Shown: positions 8,397 through 17,250, counted from the first letter of the stretch. The stretch: 64,000 nucleotides of DNA from Micromonospora sp. MA102 (GCF_025460765.1 NZ_JAMWEG010000004.1:124001-188000); one strand, 5' to 3'. Numbers and translations: made by a program. Notes: generated by a model not told the origin, from the sequence alone.

Positions 8397-9605
8397 GTGG
8401 CCATCGACCGTGACAAACTTCGCGATCGCCTCGATCGGGCGACCGCCCACCTCGACCCGCCGTACGCGGTGGTCGACCTCTCCGCCTTCGACGCGAACGC
8501 CGGCGCGCTGGTCGACCGGGCGGCCGGCAAGCCGGTCCGGATCGCCAGCAAGTCGGTCCGGGTCCGGGATCTGCTGACCCGGGCGCTGGCCCGGCCCGGC
8601 TGGCGCGGCGTGATGGCGTTCACCCTCCCCGAGGCGCTCTGGCTCGCCCGCAGCGGCGTCAGCGACGACGTGCTGGTCGCCTATCCGACCGCCGACCGCG
8701 GGGCGCTCGCCGAACTGGCCGCCGACCCGGCGCTCGCCGAGGCGGTGACCCTGATGGTCGACGACGCCGGCCAGCTCGACCTGATCGACCAGGTCTGCCC
8801 GCCCGGTCGCCGGCCGGCGCTGCGGATCTGCCTCGAACTGGACGCCTCCTGGCGGCCGCTCGGCGGCCGGGTGCACGTCGGCGTGCGGCGCTCACCCGTG
8901 CACAGCGCCGGGGCGGCCGGCACGCTCGCCGCCGCCGTCGCCGGCCGGCCGGGCTTCCGGCTGGTCGGGCTCATGTCGTACGAGGCGCAGATCGCCGGCC
9001 TCGGGGACGCCCCGCCCGGGAATGCGGTGCTCGGCACGGCCATCCGGGTCACCCAGCGCGGGTCGTACCGGGAACTGCTGGCCCGCCGGGCGGCCGCGGT
9101 CGCCGCGGTGCGCGAACACGCCGACCTGGAGTTCGTCAACGGCGGCGGCACCGGCAGCGTGGCCGCCACCAGCGCCGACCCCGCGGTCACCGAGGTCACC
9201 GCCGGGTCCGGCCTGTACGGGCCGACGCTCTTCGACGCGTACCGTGCCTGGCGCCCCACCCCGGCGGCGTTCTTCGCCTGCACGGTGGTCCGCCGCCCGG
9301 GGCCCGGGCTGGCCACCGTGCTCGGCGGCGGCTGGATCGCGTCGGGGCCGGCCGCGGACAGCCGGCTGCCCCGGCCGTGGCTGCCGGCCGGGCTGAAGCT
9401 GCTGGGCGCGGAGGGCGCGGGCGAGGTGCAGACCCCGCTGGCCGGCGACGCCGCCACCGCCCTGCGGATCGGCGACCGGGTGTGGTTCCGCCACGCCAAG
9501 GCCGGCGAGCTGTGCGAGCACGTCAACGAGGTGCACCTGGTCGACGGCGACAGCGTGGTGGCCACCGTGCCGACCTACCGGGGCGAGGGCCACGCGTTCC
9601 TCTAG
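8397..9605 (+). CDS. PLP-dependent amino acid deaminase/aldolase (alanine racemase fold)
   Basis: 402 residues of the D-threonine aldolase / D-serine dehydratase-like family: an N-terminal alanine-racemase-type barrel with the PLP lysine in RIASKSVRV (K52), and a C-terminal domain with the metal ligands of the motif FRHAKAGELCEH (H366, C373). Members cleave or dehydrate D-hydroxy amino acids with PLP and a divalent metal; the exact substrate here is unknown. GTG 8397 is set by a TAGCGT -10 six bases upstream. It is a single-gene unit, divergent from tmk and convergent with the TetR gene. Confidence 0.85.
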   Translation: MAIDRDKLRDRLDRATAHLDPPYAVVDLSAFDANAGALVDRAAGKPVRIASKSVRVRDLLTRALARPGWRGVMAFTLPEALWLARSGVSDDVLVAYPTADRGALAELAADPALAEAVTLMVDDAGQLDLIDQVCPPGRRPALRICLELDASWRPLGGRVHVGVRRSPVHSAGAAGTLAAAVAGRPGFRLVGLMSYEAQIAGLGDAPPGNAVLGTAIRVTQRGSYRELLARRAAAVAAVREHADLEFVNGGGTGSVAATSADPAVTEVTAGSGLYGPTLFDAYRAWRPTPAAFFACTVVRRPGPGLATVLGGGWIASGPAADSRLPRPWLPAGLKLLGAEGAGEVQTPLAGDAATALRIGDRVWFRHAKAGELCEHVNEVHLVDGDSVVATVPTYRGEGHAFL

Positions 9606-9613
9606 ATGGTGAC

Positions 9614-9646
9614 GGCGGGTCCCGGCGCACCTCGGGAACCCGCCGC
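9614..9646. terminator. Bidirectional hairpin between convergent genes
   Basis: Arms CGGCGGGTCCCG (from 9614) and CGGGAACCCGCCG (to 9646) pair with one bulged base. It lies 9 nt after the aldolase stop and faces the TetR gene end at 9723. Confidence 0.6.
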
Positions 9647-9722
9647 TCGTCTCCTGCCCGGTCGCACCCGGGCGTTCGCACCTTCAATCGTCACCGCCGG
9701 CACCAGAGCGGTGACGTCCTGC

Positions 9723-10376
9723 TCAACCCTGCTGGACGGCCTCGGTCCGGGCGTCGACCTGCCGGTGCAGGTACTCCCGGATGAGCGCCTTCGCCTCGAC
9801 CAGCACCCGCTCGTCGCCCTCGGTCGTCCGCCGGAACGCCAGCTTGATCAGCGAGTCCGCGGCCTCCACCGCGACCTCCAGGTGGAAGCGGAGGTCGGGC
9901 ACGCCGGCCAGACCGAACCGTTCCGTGAGCACCCGGGCGAGCTGATCCGCGATCACCCCGTTGTTGTCCCGCTGCTCGTCGAGCAGGTGCAGGTCGACCA
10001 CGTCGCCGAAGTGCAGGGTACGAAAGCCCGGGACCGTGCGGTGCATCGAGATGTACTCGTCGATGGCCGCGTCGACGCCGTCCCACCAGTGGGTCAGGTC
10101 GGCGGAGGAGAACCTCTCGTCGAGCCGCTGGAGATAGGACTCCATCGTGCGCAGCGTCAGCGCCTGCACGATGGCCCGCTTGTCCGGAAAGAACTGGTAG
10201 ACCGACCCGATCGCCACCTCGGCACGCTCGGCGAGAAGGGTCGTGGTCAAACCCTCGTACCCCACCTCGTCGACGAGCTCGGCGCAGGCGTCCAGCATCC
10301 GCTGGACACGCGCGACACTTCGACCCTGCACCGGTACCCGACGCAGCGGCCCGGTCGTGGCGGCTGGTGTGGACAC
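9723..10376 (-). CDS. TetR/AcrR-family transcriptional regulator
   Basis: 217 residues. The N-terminal helix-turn-helix is clear (AELVDEVGYEGLTTTLLAERAEVAIGSVYQFFPDK, described by its TTTLLAERAEV and SVYQFFPDK parts), followed by a helical ligand-binding domain. GTG 10376 has a GGGGGG-type ribosome site 9 nt upstream; an ATG 39 bases earlier is possible but extends an unconserved head. It is divergent from the FAD oxidase at 10526, and a 19-bp palindrome in the shared region is a good candidate operator, so it probably controls that gene and itself. The effector is unknown. Confidence 0.88.
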   Translation of the reverse strand: MSTPAATTGPLRRVPVQGRSVARVQRMLDACAELVDEVGYEGLTTTLLAERAEVAIGSVYQFFPDKRAIVQALTLRTMESYLQRLDERFSSADLTHWWDGVDAAIDEYISMHRTVPGFRTLHFGDVVDLHLLDEQRDNNGVIADQLARVLTERFGLAGVPDLRFHLEVAVEAADSLIKLAFRRTTEGDERVLVEAKALIREYLHRQVDARTEAVQQG

Positions 10377-10486
10377 TCGGCGCCACCCCCCTTCGACGGA
10401 TGAACATATCTGCACGTCACGAGTCTGTGACTACCGGTACAACGAGCCGGGCTCGATTGCGGTATTTACCAGGTACAACGTTCCTG

Positions 10487-10505
10487 ATATGAAGTCAGTT
10501 CATAT
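10487..10505. promoter_or_regulatory. Palindromic operator ATATGAA-N5-TTCATAT
   Basis: Perfect 7-bp arms around GTCAG, 20 nt before ATG 10526 and 110 nt before the TetR gene start. Two GGTACAACG direct repeats (10436-10444, 10472-10480) lie in the same spacer. Likely TetR site. Confidence 0.55.
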
Positions 10506-10525
10506 TCACGTCGAGGAGCGTCCCC

Positions 10526-11833
10526 ATGGCCGGCACGGCAGCCGCCTGGTCCAACTGGGCCGGCAACCAGCGCAGCACCGCCGCCCTCACGGTGCGCCCG
10601 CGCACCGTCGAGGAGGTCGCCGAGGCGGTGCGCCACGCCGCCGACACCGGCCGGACGATCCGGGCGGTGGGCAGCGGACACTCCTTCACCGGCACCGCCG
10701 TCGCCGACGGGCACCGGCTCGACCTCGCCGACCTGGCCACCGGGGTCACCGTCGACACCGCTCGCCGCCTGGTCACCGTACCGGCCGGAATGACCCTGCA
10801 CACCCTCAACGACCTGCTCGCCGCCCACGGCCTGGCACTGCCCAACCTCGGCGACATCGACGCGCAGACCGTCGCCGGGGCGCTCTCCACCGGCACCCAC
10901 GGCACCGGCGCGAAACTCGGCTGCCTGTCCACCTTCGTCACGGCGCTGACCCTGGTCACCGGCACCGGCGAGGTGCTGCGCTGCTCCGCCGACGAGCACC
11001 GCGACGTGTTCGCCGCCGCCCGGGTCGGGCTCGGCGCCGTCGGAGTGCTGGTCGAGCTCACGCTGCGCTGCGTCGACGCGTTCGTGCTCCGCGCGCACGA
11101 GCGCCCGGCGGCGCTCGCCGCCGTGCTCGACGACCTGCCCGGCCTCGTCGAACAGCACGACCACGCCGAGTTCTACTGGTTCCCCTACACCGACCGGGTG
11201 CAGGTCAAGACCAACGACCGGGTACCCGCCGACGACCGGCCGCTGCCCCGCTGGCGCGGCTGGTTGGACGACGAGTTCCTCTCCAACACCGTCTTCTCCG
11301 GTGCCTGCCGGCTGGGCCGCGCCGTGCCCTCGCTCGCCCCCGGGATCAGCGCGATCTCCGCCCGGGCGCTCACCGAACGCACCTACACCGGCCGCTCCGA
11401 CCGGGTCTTCTGCACCCCGCGCCGGGTCCGCTTCGTGGAGATGGAGTACGGCCTACCGCGCGCCGCCCTGCCCACCGCGCTGGCGGAACTGCAGCGGATC
11501 GTGGACGGGCTGCCGTTCAAGGTGCTGTTCCCGGTCGAGGTGCGGTTCACCGCGGCCGACGACATCTGGCTCTCCCACGGGTACGGGCGGGACTCCGCGT
11601 ACGTCGCCATCCACCAGTACGTGGGAATGCCGTACGAGCCGTACTTCCGGGCCTTCGAGGAGGTCGCCACCGACCTGGGCGGCCGACCCCACTGGGGCAA
11701 GCTGCACTGGCGGACCGCGGAGTCCCTGGCCACGGCCTACCCGAAGTTCACCGACTTCCTGACGGTCCGCAAGCACGTGGACCCCGACAACCGCTTCACC
11801 AACCCCTACCTCCAGCAGGTGCTGGGCGCCTGA
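10526..11833 (+). CDS. FAD-binding sugar-lactone/alditol oxidase
   Basis: 435 residues of the VAO flavoprotein superfamily, D-arabinono-1,4-lactone oxidase (ALO) type. The N-terminal FAD domain has VGSGHSFTG near residue 50 (this GHS position carries the covalent flavin in relatives), and GALSTGTHGTG near 117 binds FAD. The C-terminal ALO domain ends with HWGKLHW and DPDNRFTNPYLQQVLG. It would oxidise a lactone or alditol with oxygen, making peroxide; the substrate is not determined. ATG 10526 has GAGGAG upstream. It is probably regulated by the divergent TetR protein through the palindrome at 10487. Confidence 0.9.
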   Translation: MAGTAAAWSNWAGNQRSTAALTVRPRTVEEVAEAVRHAADTGRTIRAVGSGHSFTGTAVADGHRLDLADLATGVTVDTARRLVTVPAGMTLHTLNDLLAAHGLALPNLGDIDAQTVAGALSTGTHGTGAKLGCLSTFVTALTLVTGTGEVLRCSADEHRDVFAAARVGLGAVGVLVELTLRCVDAFVLRAHERPAALAAVLDDLPGLVEQHDHAEFYWFPYTDRVQVKTNDRVPADDRPLPRWRGWLDDEFLSNTVFSGACRLGRAVPSLAPGISAISARALTERTYTGRSDRVFCTPRRVRFVEMEYGLPRAALPTALAELQRIVDGLPFKVLFPVEVRFTAADDIWLSHGYGRDSAYVAIHQYVGMPYEPYFRAFEEVATDLGGRPHWGKLHWRTAESLATAYPKFTDFLTVRKHVDPDNRFTNPYLQQVLGA

Positions 11834-11839
11834 TTCTGA

Positions 11840-11889
11840 AGATCTTGGAAGGGAAGGGCCCTCATGGGGGCCGGTTCCTTCCAAGATCT
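11840..11889 (+). repeat. 50-bp palindromic element, copy A
   Basis: Arms AGATCTTGGAAGG and CCTTCCAAGATCT (13 bp) flank an asymmetric core with GGCCCTCATGGGGGC. It is exactly 50 bp and starts 7 nt after the oxidase stop. Copy B at 12908-12957, reverse-complemented, matches at 46 of 50 positions. Between convergent genes it can act as a terminator hairpin; two copies make a dispersed element likely. Confidence 0.9.
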
Positions 11890-11899
11890 CGGGGAGCCG

Positions 11900-12820
11900 T
11901 CAGCCGCGCCAGCCGCCGGCGTGAAGGGCGGCGCGGAGTTGGGTGACGACCGCCTCGGGGTCTACGCGCAGGGCCCACGAGGGAAACCGGAGGACGCGGC
12001 CGCCCTCCATCCAGAGGTCGTTCTGCCGGCGCATGTCCGCCCAGGCGTGGGCCGGGTCGAGATGCTGGCCACCGTCCACCTCGACGTGCACCCGCCACTC
12101 CTCGAAGTACGCGTCCAGGTAGCGGCGTCGGCCAGCCGCATCCCGCCGAACCTGCTGGCGTGTCGGTTCCGGCAGCCCGGCACGGCGGACCAGGCCCAAC
12201 AGGTCCAGCTCGCCCAGCGAATGCGCGCCACCGGCGGCGTCCGTCGCGGTGGTCAGGATCAGGTGGCGCCGGCGGAGGCGCGGCATCCGGTCGATGACCT
12301 CGTGCAGGTCGTCGCCGCCCACCAACCGCTGCTGGAATGCCGCCGCTACGACGGTCCGGGCCTGCCCGTCGTTGAACGCCCACTGGGCCGCGTCGACGAT
12401 CGACCGGGCGGCCGTCGTCCGCGGTGGCTGTCCCAGCGGGAGCACGTCCCGGTCGGGCAGGTGACTGGTCCGGTGCGCCCGAACACCCGTTGGCAGCGGG
12501 GCACGACGACGGGTCGCCGGCAGCAGCAGGTGCACGACCCGATCGGGGAACCCGCGCAGGCCGCCCGCCTGGGCGGCGGTGAGCCCGCCGAGCAGTGCGG
12601 TGGAACCGGCGGCCAGCACGGCGATCCATCGGAGCTGGGCCGCACCGATCGGGCCGTTGTGCGCGACGAGGACCGCACGGTGCGCCCGACGCCACCGACC
12701 GGCCGCCACCCGGTGCCGGATCGCCTTGCTGGTGAGGTGCTCCCGCGCCTGTGCCAGGGAGATCACGTCCTCCTGCCGGAAGAGCAACCACGTCAGTTCG
12801 TCCGCGTCATCGCCCGGCAC
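11900..12820 (-). CDS. DUF559 (Vsr-like nuclease fold) protein with AbiEi-type N-terminus
   Basis: 306 residues. The C-terminal domain fits DUF559, related to Vsr/restriction-endonuclease folds: a strand-Asp pattern DAYFEEWRVHVEVDGGQH followed by a helix (AWADMRRQNDLW) and GGRVLRFPSW. The N-terminal half begins with a winged-helix-like segment (SLAQAREHLTSKAIRHRVAAGRW) resembling AbiEi antitoxin-type domains. Such genes are abundant in actinomycetes and their function is unknown; nuclease activity is inferred from fold only. GTG 12820 is chosen because a longer frame runs into the upstream repeat. The gene is bracketed by inverted copies of a 50-bp repeat. Confidence 0.75.
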   Translation of the reverse strand: MPGDDADELTWLLFRQEDVISLAQAREHLTSKAIRHRVAAGRWRRAHRAVLVAHNGPIGAAQLRWIAVLAAGSTALLGGLTAAQAGGLRGFPDRVVHLLLPATRRRAPLPTGVRAHRTSHLPDRDVLPLGQPPRTTAARSIVDAAQWAFNDGQARTVVAAAFQQRLVGGDDLHEVIDRMPRLRRRHLILTTATDAAGGAHSLGELDLLGLVRRAGLPEPTRQQVRRDAAGRRRYLDAYFEEWRVHVEVDGGQHLDPAHAWADMRRQNDLWMEGGRVLRFPSWALRVDPEAVVTQLRAALHAGGWRG

Positions 12821-12893
12821 CGCCCGCCGCAACCCCGCCCAGGAACTCCCCACCCACCAACCCTGCCCCCGACCCACCTCTCCTCGCCGCCCC

Positions 12894-12902
12894 TGTGGAC
12901 AA
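12894..12902 (-). promoter_or_regulatory. Perfect DnaA-box match beside repeat copy B
   Basis: TGTGGACAA, the complement of TTGTCCACA, lies 6 bp from the edge of the 50-bp repeat, in the spacer between topA and the DUF559 gene. Confidence 0.3.
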
Positions 12903-12907
12903 AGAAA

Positions 12908-12957
12908 AGATCTTGGAAGGAAACAGCCCCCATGAGGGCCATTTCCTTCCAAGATCT
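12908..12957 (-). repeat. 50-bp palindromic element, copy B
   Basis: Perfect 16-bp arms (12908-12923, 12942-12957). It lies in opposite orientation to copy A by its core and begins 11 nt past the topA stop. It probably forms the topA terminator. Confidence 0.9.
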
Positions 12958-12968
12958 CGAAGAGAGCG

Positions 12969-15794
12969 TTACTCCGGCGAGGTGGTCGCCTTTTTGGGCG
13001 TTGCCTTTTTGGCCGGAGTTTTCTTGGCGGTGGTGGTCTTGGCCGTCGTGGTCTTCTTGGCGACCGTGGACTTCGCCGCGGCGGTCTTCTTCGCCGCGGT
13101 CGTCTTCTTGGCCGGGGCGGCCTTCTTCGCCGCCTTCTTCTTCGGCGCCGGACCCTTCGCCCGCTTCTCGGCGAGCATCTCGGAGGCCTCCTCGAGGGTC
13201 AGCGCCTCCGGGGTCTGGCCGCGCCGCAGCGAGGCGTTGCTCTCCCCGTCCGTGACGTACGGGCCGAACCGGCCGTCCTTGATGACCAGCGGCTTCTCGG
13301 TCGTCGGGTCGTTGCCCATCTCCCGCAGCGGCGGCGCGGCGGCCCGGCGCTGCCGGGTCTTCGGGGCGGCCAGCAGGGCGAGCGCCTCGTCCAGCGTGAC
13401 GGTGAACATCTTGTCTTCCGAGTCCAGCGAGCGGAACTCGTCACCGCGCTTGACGTACGGCCCGTAGCGGCCGTTGTTGGCCACCACCTCGGCGCCCTCG
13501 GGGTCGGTGCCGATCAGCCGGGGCAGGCGGAGCAGCTGCAACGCCTGCTCAAGGGTGAGGCTGTCCGGCGACTGCGAGCGCAGCAGCGAGGACTTCCGCT
13601 CGCCGCTGGCCACATAGGGGCCGAACCGGCCGGACTTGAGCAGGATCGGCTCGCCGGTGGCCGGGTCGTCGCCGAGCTTGCGCTCGCCCCCGCCGCCGAG
13701 GAACAGCTCGTGCACCTTCTCCGGGGTCAGCTCGTCGGGGGCCAGCCCCTCGGGGATCGGCGCCCGGTCGCCCTGGCTGCCGCCCTCCTCGCCCTCCGCG
13801 GCGGGCGTGGGCTGCTCGCCCGGCAGCGCCCGCTGGAGGTACGGCCCGTAGCGGCCGACCCGGACGACGACCTCGCGCCCGTCGTCCTCGGTGAAGAGCG
13901 GGATCGAGTTGACGCTGCGCGCGTCGATGTCGCTGAGGTTCTCGGTGACCAGCTTCTTCAGCCCGCCCGCGTGGGCGATGGCCTGGTCGCCGGTGCCGTT
14001 GGCGCTGCCGAAGTAGAAGGAGGTGAGGAAGTCGACGGCCGCGTGGTCGCCGCCGGCGATCTCGTCCAGCTCGTTCTCCATGCTGGCCGTGAAGTCGTAG
14101 TCGATGAGGCGCGGGTAGTGCCGCTCCAGCAGCCCGATCACCGCGAACGCCAGGAACGACGGGATCATGGCCTGGCCGCGCTTGAAGACGTACCCGCGGT
14201 CCTGGATCGTCTGCATGATCGACGCGTAGGTCGACGGGCGGCCGATGCCCAGCTCCTCCAGGGCCTTCACCAGCGACGCCTCGGTGTAGCGGGCGGGCGG
14301 CTGGGTGTGGTGCCCCTGGGGGGCCAGCTCGTCGGCGGTGAGCGGCTGGTCCTTGGTCAGGGTGGGCAGCCGCCGCTCGGCGTCCTCGGCCTCGGCGTTC
14401 TCGTCGTCGCTGGACTCGACGTAGGCGCGCAGGAAGCCGGGGTCGGTGATGGTCTTGCCGGTGGCGCCGAAGTCGGCCTCCTCGCCGGCGGAGGAGAGCG
14501 CCCGGATGCGCACCGAGACGCTGGAGCCGACCGCGTCGGTCATCTGCGAGGCGATGGTGCGCCGCCAGATCAGCTCGTAGAGCTTGAACTCCTCGGCCGA
14601 CAGCTCCTTGGCCACCTCGCCCGGGGTGCGGAAGTTGTCACCCGCCGGGCGGATCGCCTCGTGCGCCTCCTGCGCGTTCTTCACCTTGCCGGTGTAGCGG
14701 CGCGGCTCCGGCGGCACGCTGCGCTCGCCGTACAGCTCGCCGATCTGCCGGCGGGCCGCCGCGATGGCGGTCTCCGACAGGTTCACCGAGTCGGTACGCA
14801 TGTAGGTGATGTAGCCGTTCTCGTAGAGCCGCTGCGCGGTGCGCATCGTCTGCTGCGACGAGAGCCGGAGCTTGCGGGCCGCCTCCTGCTGGAGGGTGGA
14901 GGTGATGAACGGCGCGTACGGGCGGCGGCGGTAGGGCTTCTCCTCGACCCGGGTGACCGTGAAGGGACGGCCGTCCAGTCGCGCGGCCAGACCCCGGGCG
15001 CCGCTCTCGTCCAGGTGCACCACGCCGGCGCCGGCCCGGACCCGGCCCGTGGTGGGCTCGAAGTCCTTGCCGGTGGCGATCCGGTCGCCGCCCAGCGCGA
15101 TGAGGGTGGCGTTGAAGGTGCGCGGCCCCTCGCCGGGGTTCGCCACCGCGAGGGTGGCCAGGATGTCCCAGTACTCGGCGGTGCGGAACGCCATCCGCTG
15201 CCGCTCCCGCTCGACCACGATGCGGGTCGCCACGGACTGCACCCGGCCGGCGGAGAGGCCGCTGCGGACCTTGCGCCACAGCACCGGGGAGACCTCGTAG
15301 CCGTAGAGCCGGTCGAGGATGCGCCGGGCCTCCTGGGCGTCGACCAGGTCCCGGTCGATCTCCCGGGGGTTGGCGACGGCGGCCTGGATGGCCGGCTTGG
15401 TGATCTCGTGGAAGACCATCCGCTTGACCGGCACCTTGGGCTTCAACGTCTCCACGAGGTGCCAGGCGATCGCCTCGCCCTCGCGGTCCTCGTCCGTGGC
15501 GAGGAAGATCTCGTCGACTTCCTTGGCCAGCGACTTCAGCTTGGTGATCTGCTTCTTCCGGTCGGCGGAGACCACGTAGAGCGCGGCGAAGCCGTTGTCC
15601 ACGTCCACGCCGAGCCGGGCCCAGGGCTTGTCCTCGTAGGCGGCCGGGATCTCGGCGGCGTTGCGGGGCAGGTCCCGGACGTGGCCGAAGCTGGCCTCCA
15701 CGACGTAACCCGGGCCGAGGTAGCCCGAGATCGTCTTGGCCTTCGCCGGTGACTCGACGATGACCAGACGGGTGGTTCCAGCGTTGCTCGGCAC
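12969..15794 (-). CDS. topA: DNA topoisomerase I
   Basis: 941-residue type IA topoisomerase that relaxes negative supercoils. The Toprim domain shows IVESPAKAKTI and DEDREGEA; the active-site tyrosine is in GYITYMRTDSV (about Y331). The C-terminal part has four GR(F/Y)GPY-type topoisomerase repeats instead of zinc fingers, typical of actinobacteria, and ends in a long Lys/Ala/Thr tail (about 60 residues, many KKTAAK-like units) that gives processive DNA binding in mycobacteria and Streptomyces. GTG 15794 has GGGGAGAG upstream; the frame extends further but without homology. The 50-bp repeat lies just past its stop. Confidence 0.97.
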   Translation of the reverse strand: MPSNAGTTRLVIVESPAKAKTISGYLGPGYVVEASFGHVRDLPRNAAEIPAAYEDKPWARLGVDVDNGFAALYVVSADRKKQITKLKSLAKEVDEIFLATDEDREGEAIAWHLVETLKPKVPVKRMVFHEITKPAIQAAVANPREIDRDLVDAQEARRILDRLYGYEVSPVLWRKVRSGLSAGRVQSVATRIVVERERQRMAFRTAEYWDILATLAVANPGEGPRTFNATLIALGGDRIATGKDFEPTTGRVRAGAGVVHLDESGARGLAARLDGRPFTVTRVEEKPYRRRPYAPFITSTLQQEAARKLRLSSQQTMRTAQRLYENGYITYMRTDSVNLSETAIAAARRQIGELYGERSVPPEPRRYTGKVKNAQEAHEAIRPAGDNFRTPGEVAKELSAEEFKLYELIWRRTIASQMTDAVGSSVSVRIRALSSAGEEADFGATGKTITDPGFLRAYVESSDDENAEAEDAERRLPTLTKDQPLTADELAPQGHHTQPPARYTEASLVKALEELGIGRPSTYASIMQTIQDRGYVFKRGQAMIPSFLAFAVIGLLERHYPRLIDYDFTASMENELDEIAGGDHAAVDFLTSFYFGSANGTGDQAIAHAGGLKKLVTENLSDIDARSVNSIPLFTEDDGREVVVRVGRYGPYLQRALPGEQPTPAAEGEEGGSQGDRAPIPEGLAPDELTPEKVHELFLGGGGERKLGDDPATGEPILLKSGRFGPYVASGERKSSLLRSQSPDSLTLEQALQLLRLPRLIGTDPEGAEVVANNGRYGPYVKRGDEFRSLDSEDKMFTVTLDEALALLAAPKTRQRRAAAPPLREMGNDPTTEKPLVIKDGRFGPYVTDGESNASLRRGQTPEALTLEEASEMLAEKRAKGPAPKKKAAKKAAPAKKTTAAKKTAAAKSTVAKKTTTAKTTTAKKTPAKKATPKKATTSPE

Positions 15795-16108
15795 GTCTCT
15801 CCCCGACCTCACTCCTACGCAATGCCCGCTTCGGGGCGTGTTGCACCTTGCCGGACCACCGGCGGTCCGGATGTCCAACGTAACGCGCCGTCCGCGTTCC
15901 GGGTTTCGTGGGCGGCAAATGATCAGGTGGGCGTCGACCATCGGCCGGCACCCCGCCGGACGGCGCCACCGTACACCGTGGGTAGGGCGCCGAGCGGGTC
16001 ACTGTGACGATCACGCACCCATGGCGGAGGGGGCACCGGTCGTTTTCCTGCGCAAACCTCCGCACGGTGTGTCCGGGATCGGACACGCGGCGGGCTTGCG
16101 CCGGAGGG
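15795..16108 (-). promoter_or_regulatory. topA upstream region
   Basis: 314 bp without a gene. On the minus strand a TACGTT -10-like hexamer (15882-15877) would start a topA transcript near 15870. A 7-bp hairpin CCGGACC/GGTCCGG (15851-15870) would then sit at the very 5' end of the mRNA. A short hairpin at 16069-16086 closes the other end. Nothing else is recognised. Confidence 0.3.
16069..16086 (-). terminator. Weak hairpin after the 16109 gene
   Basis: GTGTCC and GGACAC arms (6 bp) with a 6-nt loop, 22 nt past the stop codon. Short stem without a T-run. Confidence 0.3.
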
Positions 16109-16720
16109 TCAGCCGTGCGTCCCCGGCCACTCGGCCGCCGGGACGGCCCGCGGCCGGTCCCCCACCAGCTCCGCCAGCCGGTTCACGCGCCGTCGCCCGG
16201 TGATCCGGTACGCCGGCCCGCCCTCGTCCGCCTCCACGAACGCGGCCGGGAGCCCCACGGCGGCCAGCGCGGCGCGCACCGGCGGCCAGCACTCCTCGTC
16301 GGCGGGGCCGAGCCGGAGCCGGAACCCGGCCGGGTCGGCCGCCCCGGCTGCGGCGAGCCAGAGCCGCAGCCGCCGCCCGTTGAGGTGGAACGCCGCCGGG
16401 GGCCGCTTCACCGTGCCGCGCAGCCAGGCCAGGGCGAGCGGGGACAGCGTGGTGGCGTACGCGGTGCGCACCAGGTGCCGCCCGTCCCCGGTGGGCTCCC
16501 AGCTCGCCGGTATCCCCCGGGCGCCCAGCTCGGCCACCAGCACGTGCACCCGCCAGGCGGCGTCCACCACCACGGAGATCCGGGCCGTCCCACCCATCCG
16601 GACCACCTCACCAGGCCCGGCGAGCAGGCCGGCGAGGTCCGCCAGCGACGGATCGGCCGCCTCGGTGGAGAACAGCGAGGGCTGGCGGGCCGGGTTCTCC
16701 GAGGGTGGGGTCAGCGACAC
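16109..16720 (-). CDS. Hypothetical protein, coupled to lipoprotein gene
   Basis: 203 residues, no signal peptide or membrane helix, no family recognised. It is rich in Arg, Leu and Ala. The central part (LAWLRGTVKRPPAAFHLNGRRLRLWLAAAG) and the C-terminus (YRITGRRRVNRLAELVGDRP) look like small basic helical segments. GTG 16720 overlaps the upstream lipoprotein gene by 10 bp, so the two are translated together. The functional link to that lipoprotein is unknown. Confidence 0.7.
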   Translation of the reverse strand: MSLTPPSENPARQPSLFSTEAADPSLADLAGLLAGPGEVVRMGGTARISVVVDAAWRVHVLVAELGARGIPASWEPTGDGRHLVRTAYATTLSPLALAWLRGTVKRPPAAFHLNGRRLRLWLAAAGAADPAGFRLRLGPADEECWPPVRAALAAVGLPAAFVEADEGGPAYRITGRRRVNRLAELVGDRPRAVPAAEWPGTHG

Positions 16721-17250
16721 TCCGGGACCTCGTCGAAGGCCTTTTTCAGCTCGGGCGAGTTGAGCTTGCTGGTGTCCAGCGCGCTCGCGTCGTACTCCGT
16801 GTTGAGCGTGTCCACGGCGGCCCGCACGCCGTCGTAGAACGGGCCGGCCTGGGCGGTGTCCAGCCGGTCGATGGTGTCCCGGGCCCGCCCGTACGCGTCC
16901 CGCACCTTGCTGAGCGAGGCGCGGAACCCGAGGGAGATCTCGTCGCCGTGGTCCGTCTCCGGCACGCCCGCCTCCTCGACCTTGCGCCGGGCGGTCTCGC
17001 TGGCCTCCTCGGCCCCGGCGAAGAGCCGGACCAGGTTCTCCTTCGCCTGGGCCGGGGTGGTCCGCGCGGTCATCTGCTGCTGGGTGCTGCTGGTCAGCTT
17101 GTTGATCTCGGCCCGCCACGGGCTGAGCGCCTGGCAGACCGACGCGGCCCAGGCCTGCGGGCTGGGGCCGCCGCAGCCGGCGACGACGAGGACCAGCGTG
17201 GCCAGGACCACCGTGAGCTTTCCGGCGGTTGCCGCCCGGCGCGTACGCAT
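16711..17250 (-). CDS. Secreted lipoprotein of unknown function
   Basis: 179 residues. The N-terminus is a lipoprotein signal: basic start (MRTRRAATAGK), hydrophobic core, then lipobox VVAGCGG with Cys at about residue 27. The mature part is helical and charged, with conserved-looking CQALSPWR and a C-terminal PECR that could form a disulfide. ATG 17250 is set by TACGCT seven bases upstream (leaderless). It is expected on the outer face of the membrane. Confidence 0.78.
   Translation of the reverse strand: MRTRRAATAGKLTVVLATLVLVVAGCGGPSPQAWAASVCQALSPWRAEINKLTSSTQQQMTARTTPAQAKENLVRLFAGAEEASETARRKVEEAGVPETDHGDEISLGFRASLSKVRDAYGRARDTIDRLDTAQAGPFYDGVRAAVDTLNTEYDASALDTSKLNSPELKKAFDEVPECR

Noticed and set aside
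10243..11946. Out-of-frame plus-strand open frame across the oxidase gene
   Set aside because: Arg/Pro-rich shadow; the true frame shows FAD motifs.
11900..12952. Longer DUF559 frame beginning inside the 50-bp repeat
   Set aside because: Its first residues come from the palindrome and adjacent spacer, so GTG 12820 is preferred.
13710..15752. 680-codon open frame antisense to topA
   Set aside because: topA is certain from motifs; the antisense frame has Val/Gly/Arg-rich shadow composition.
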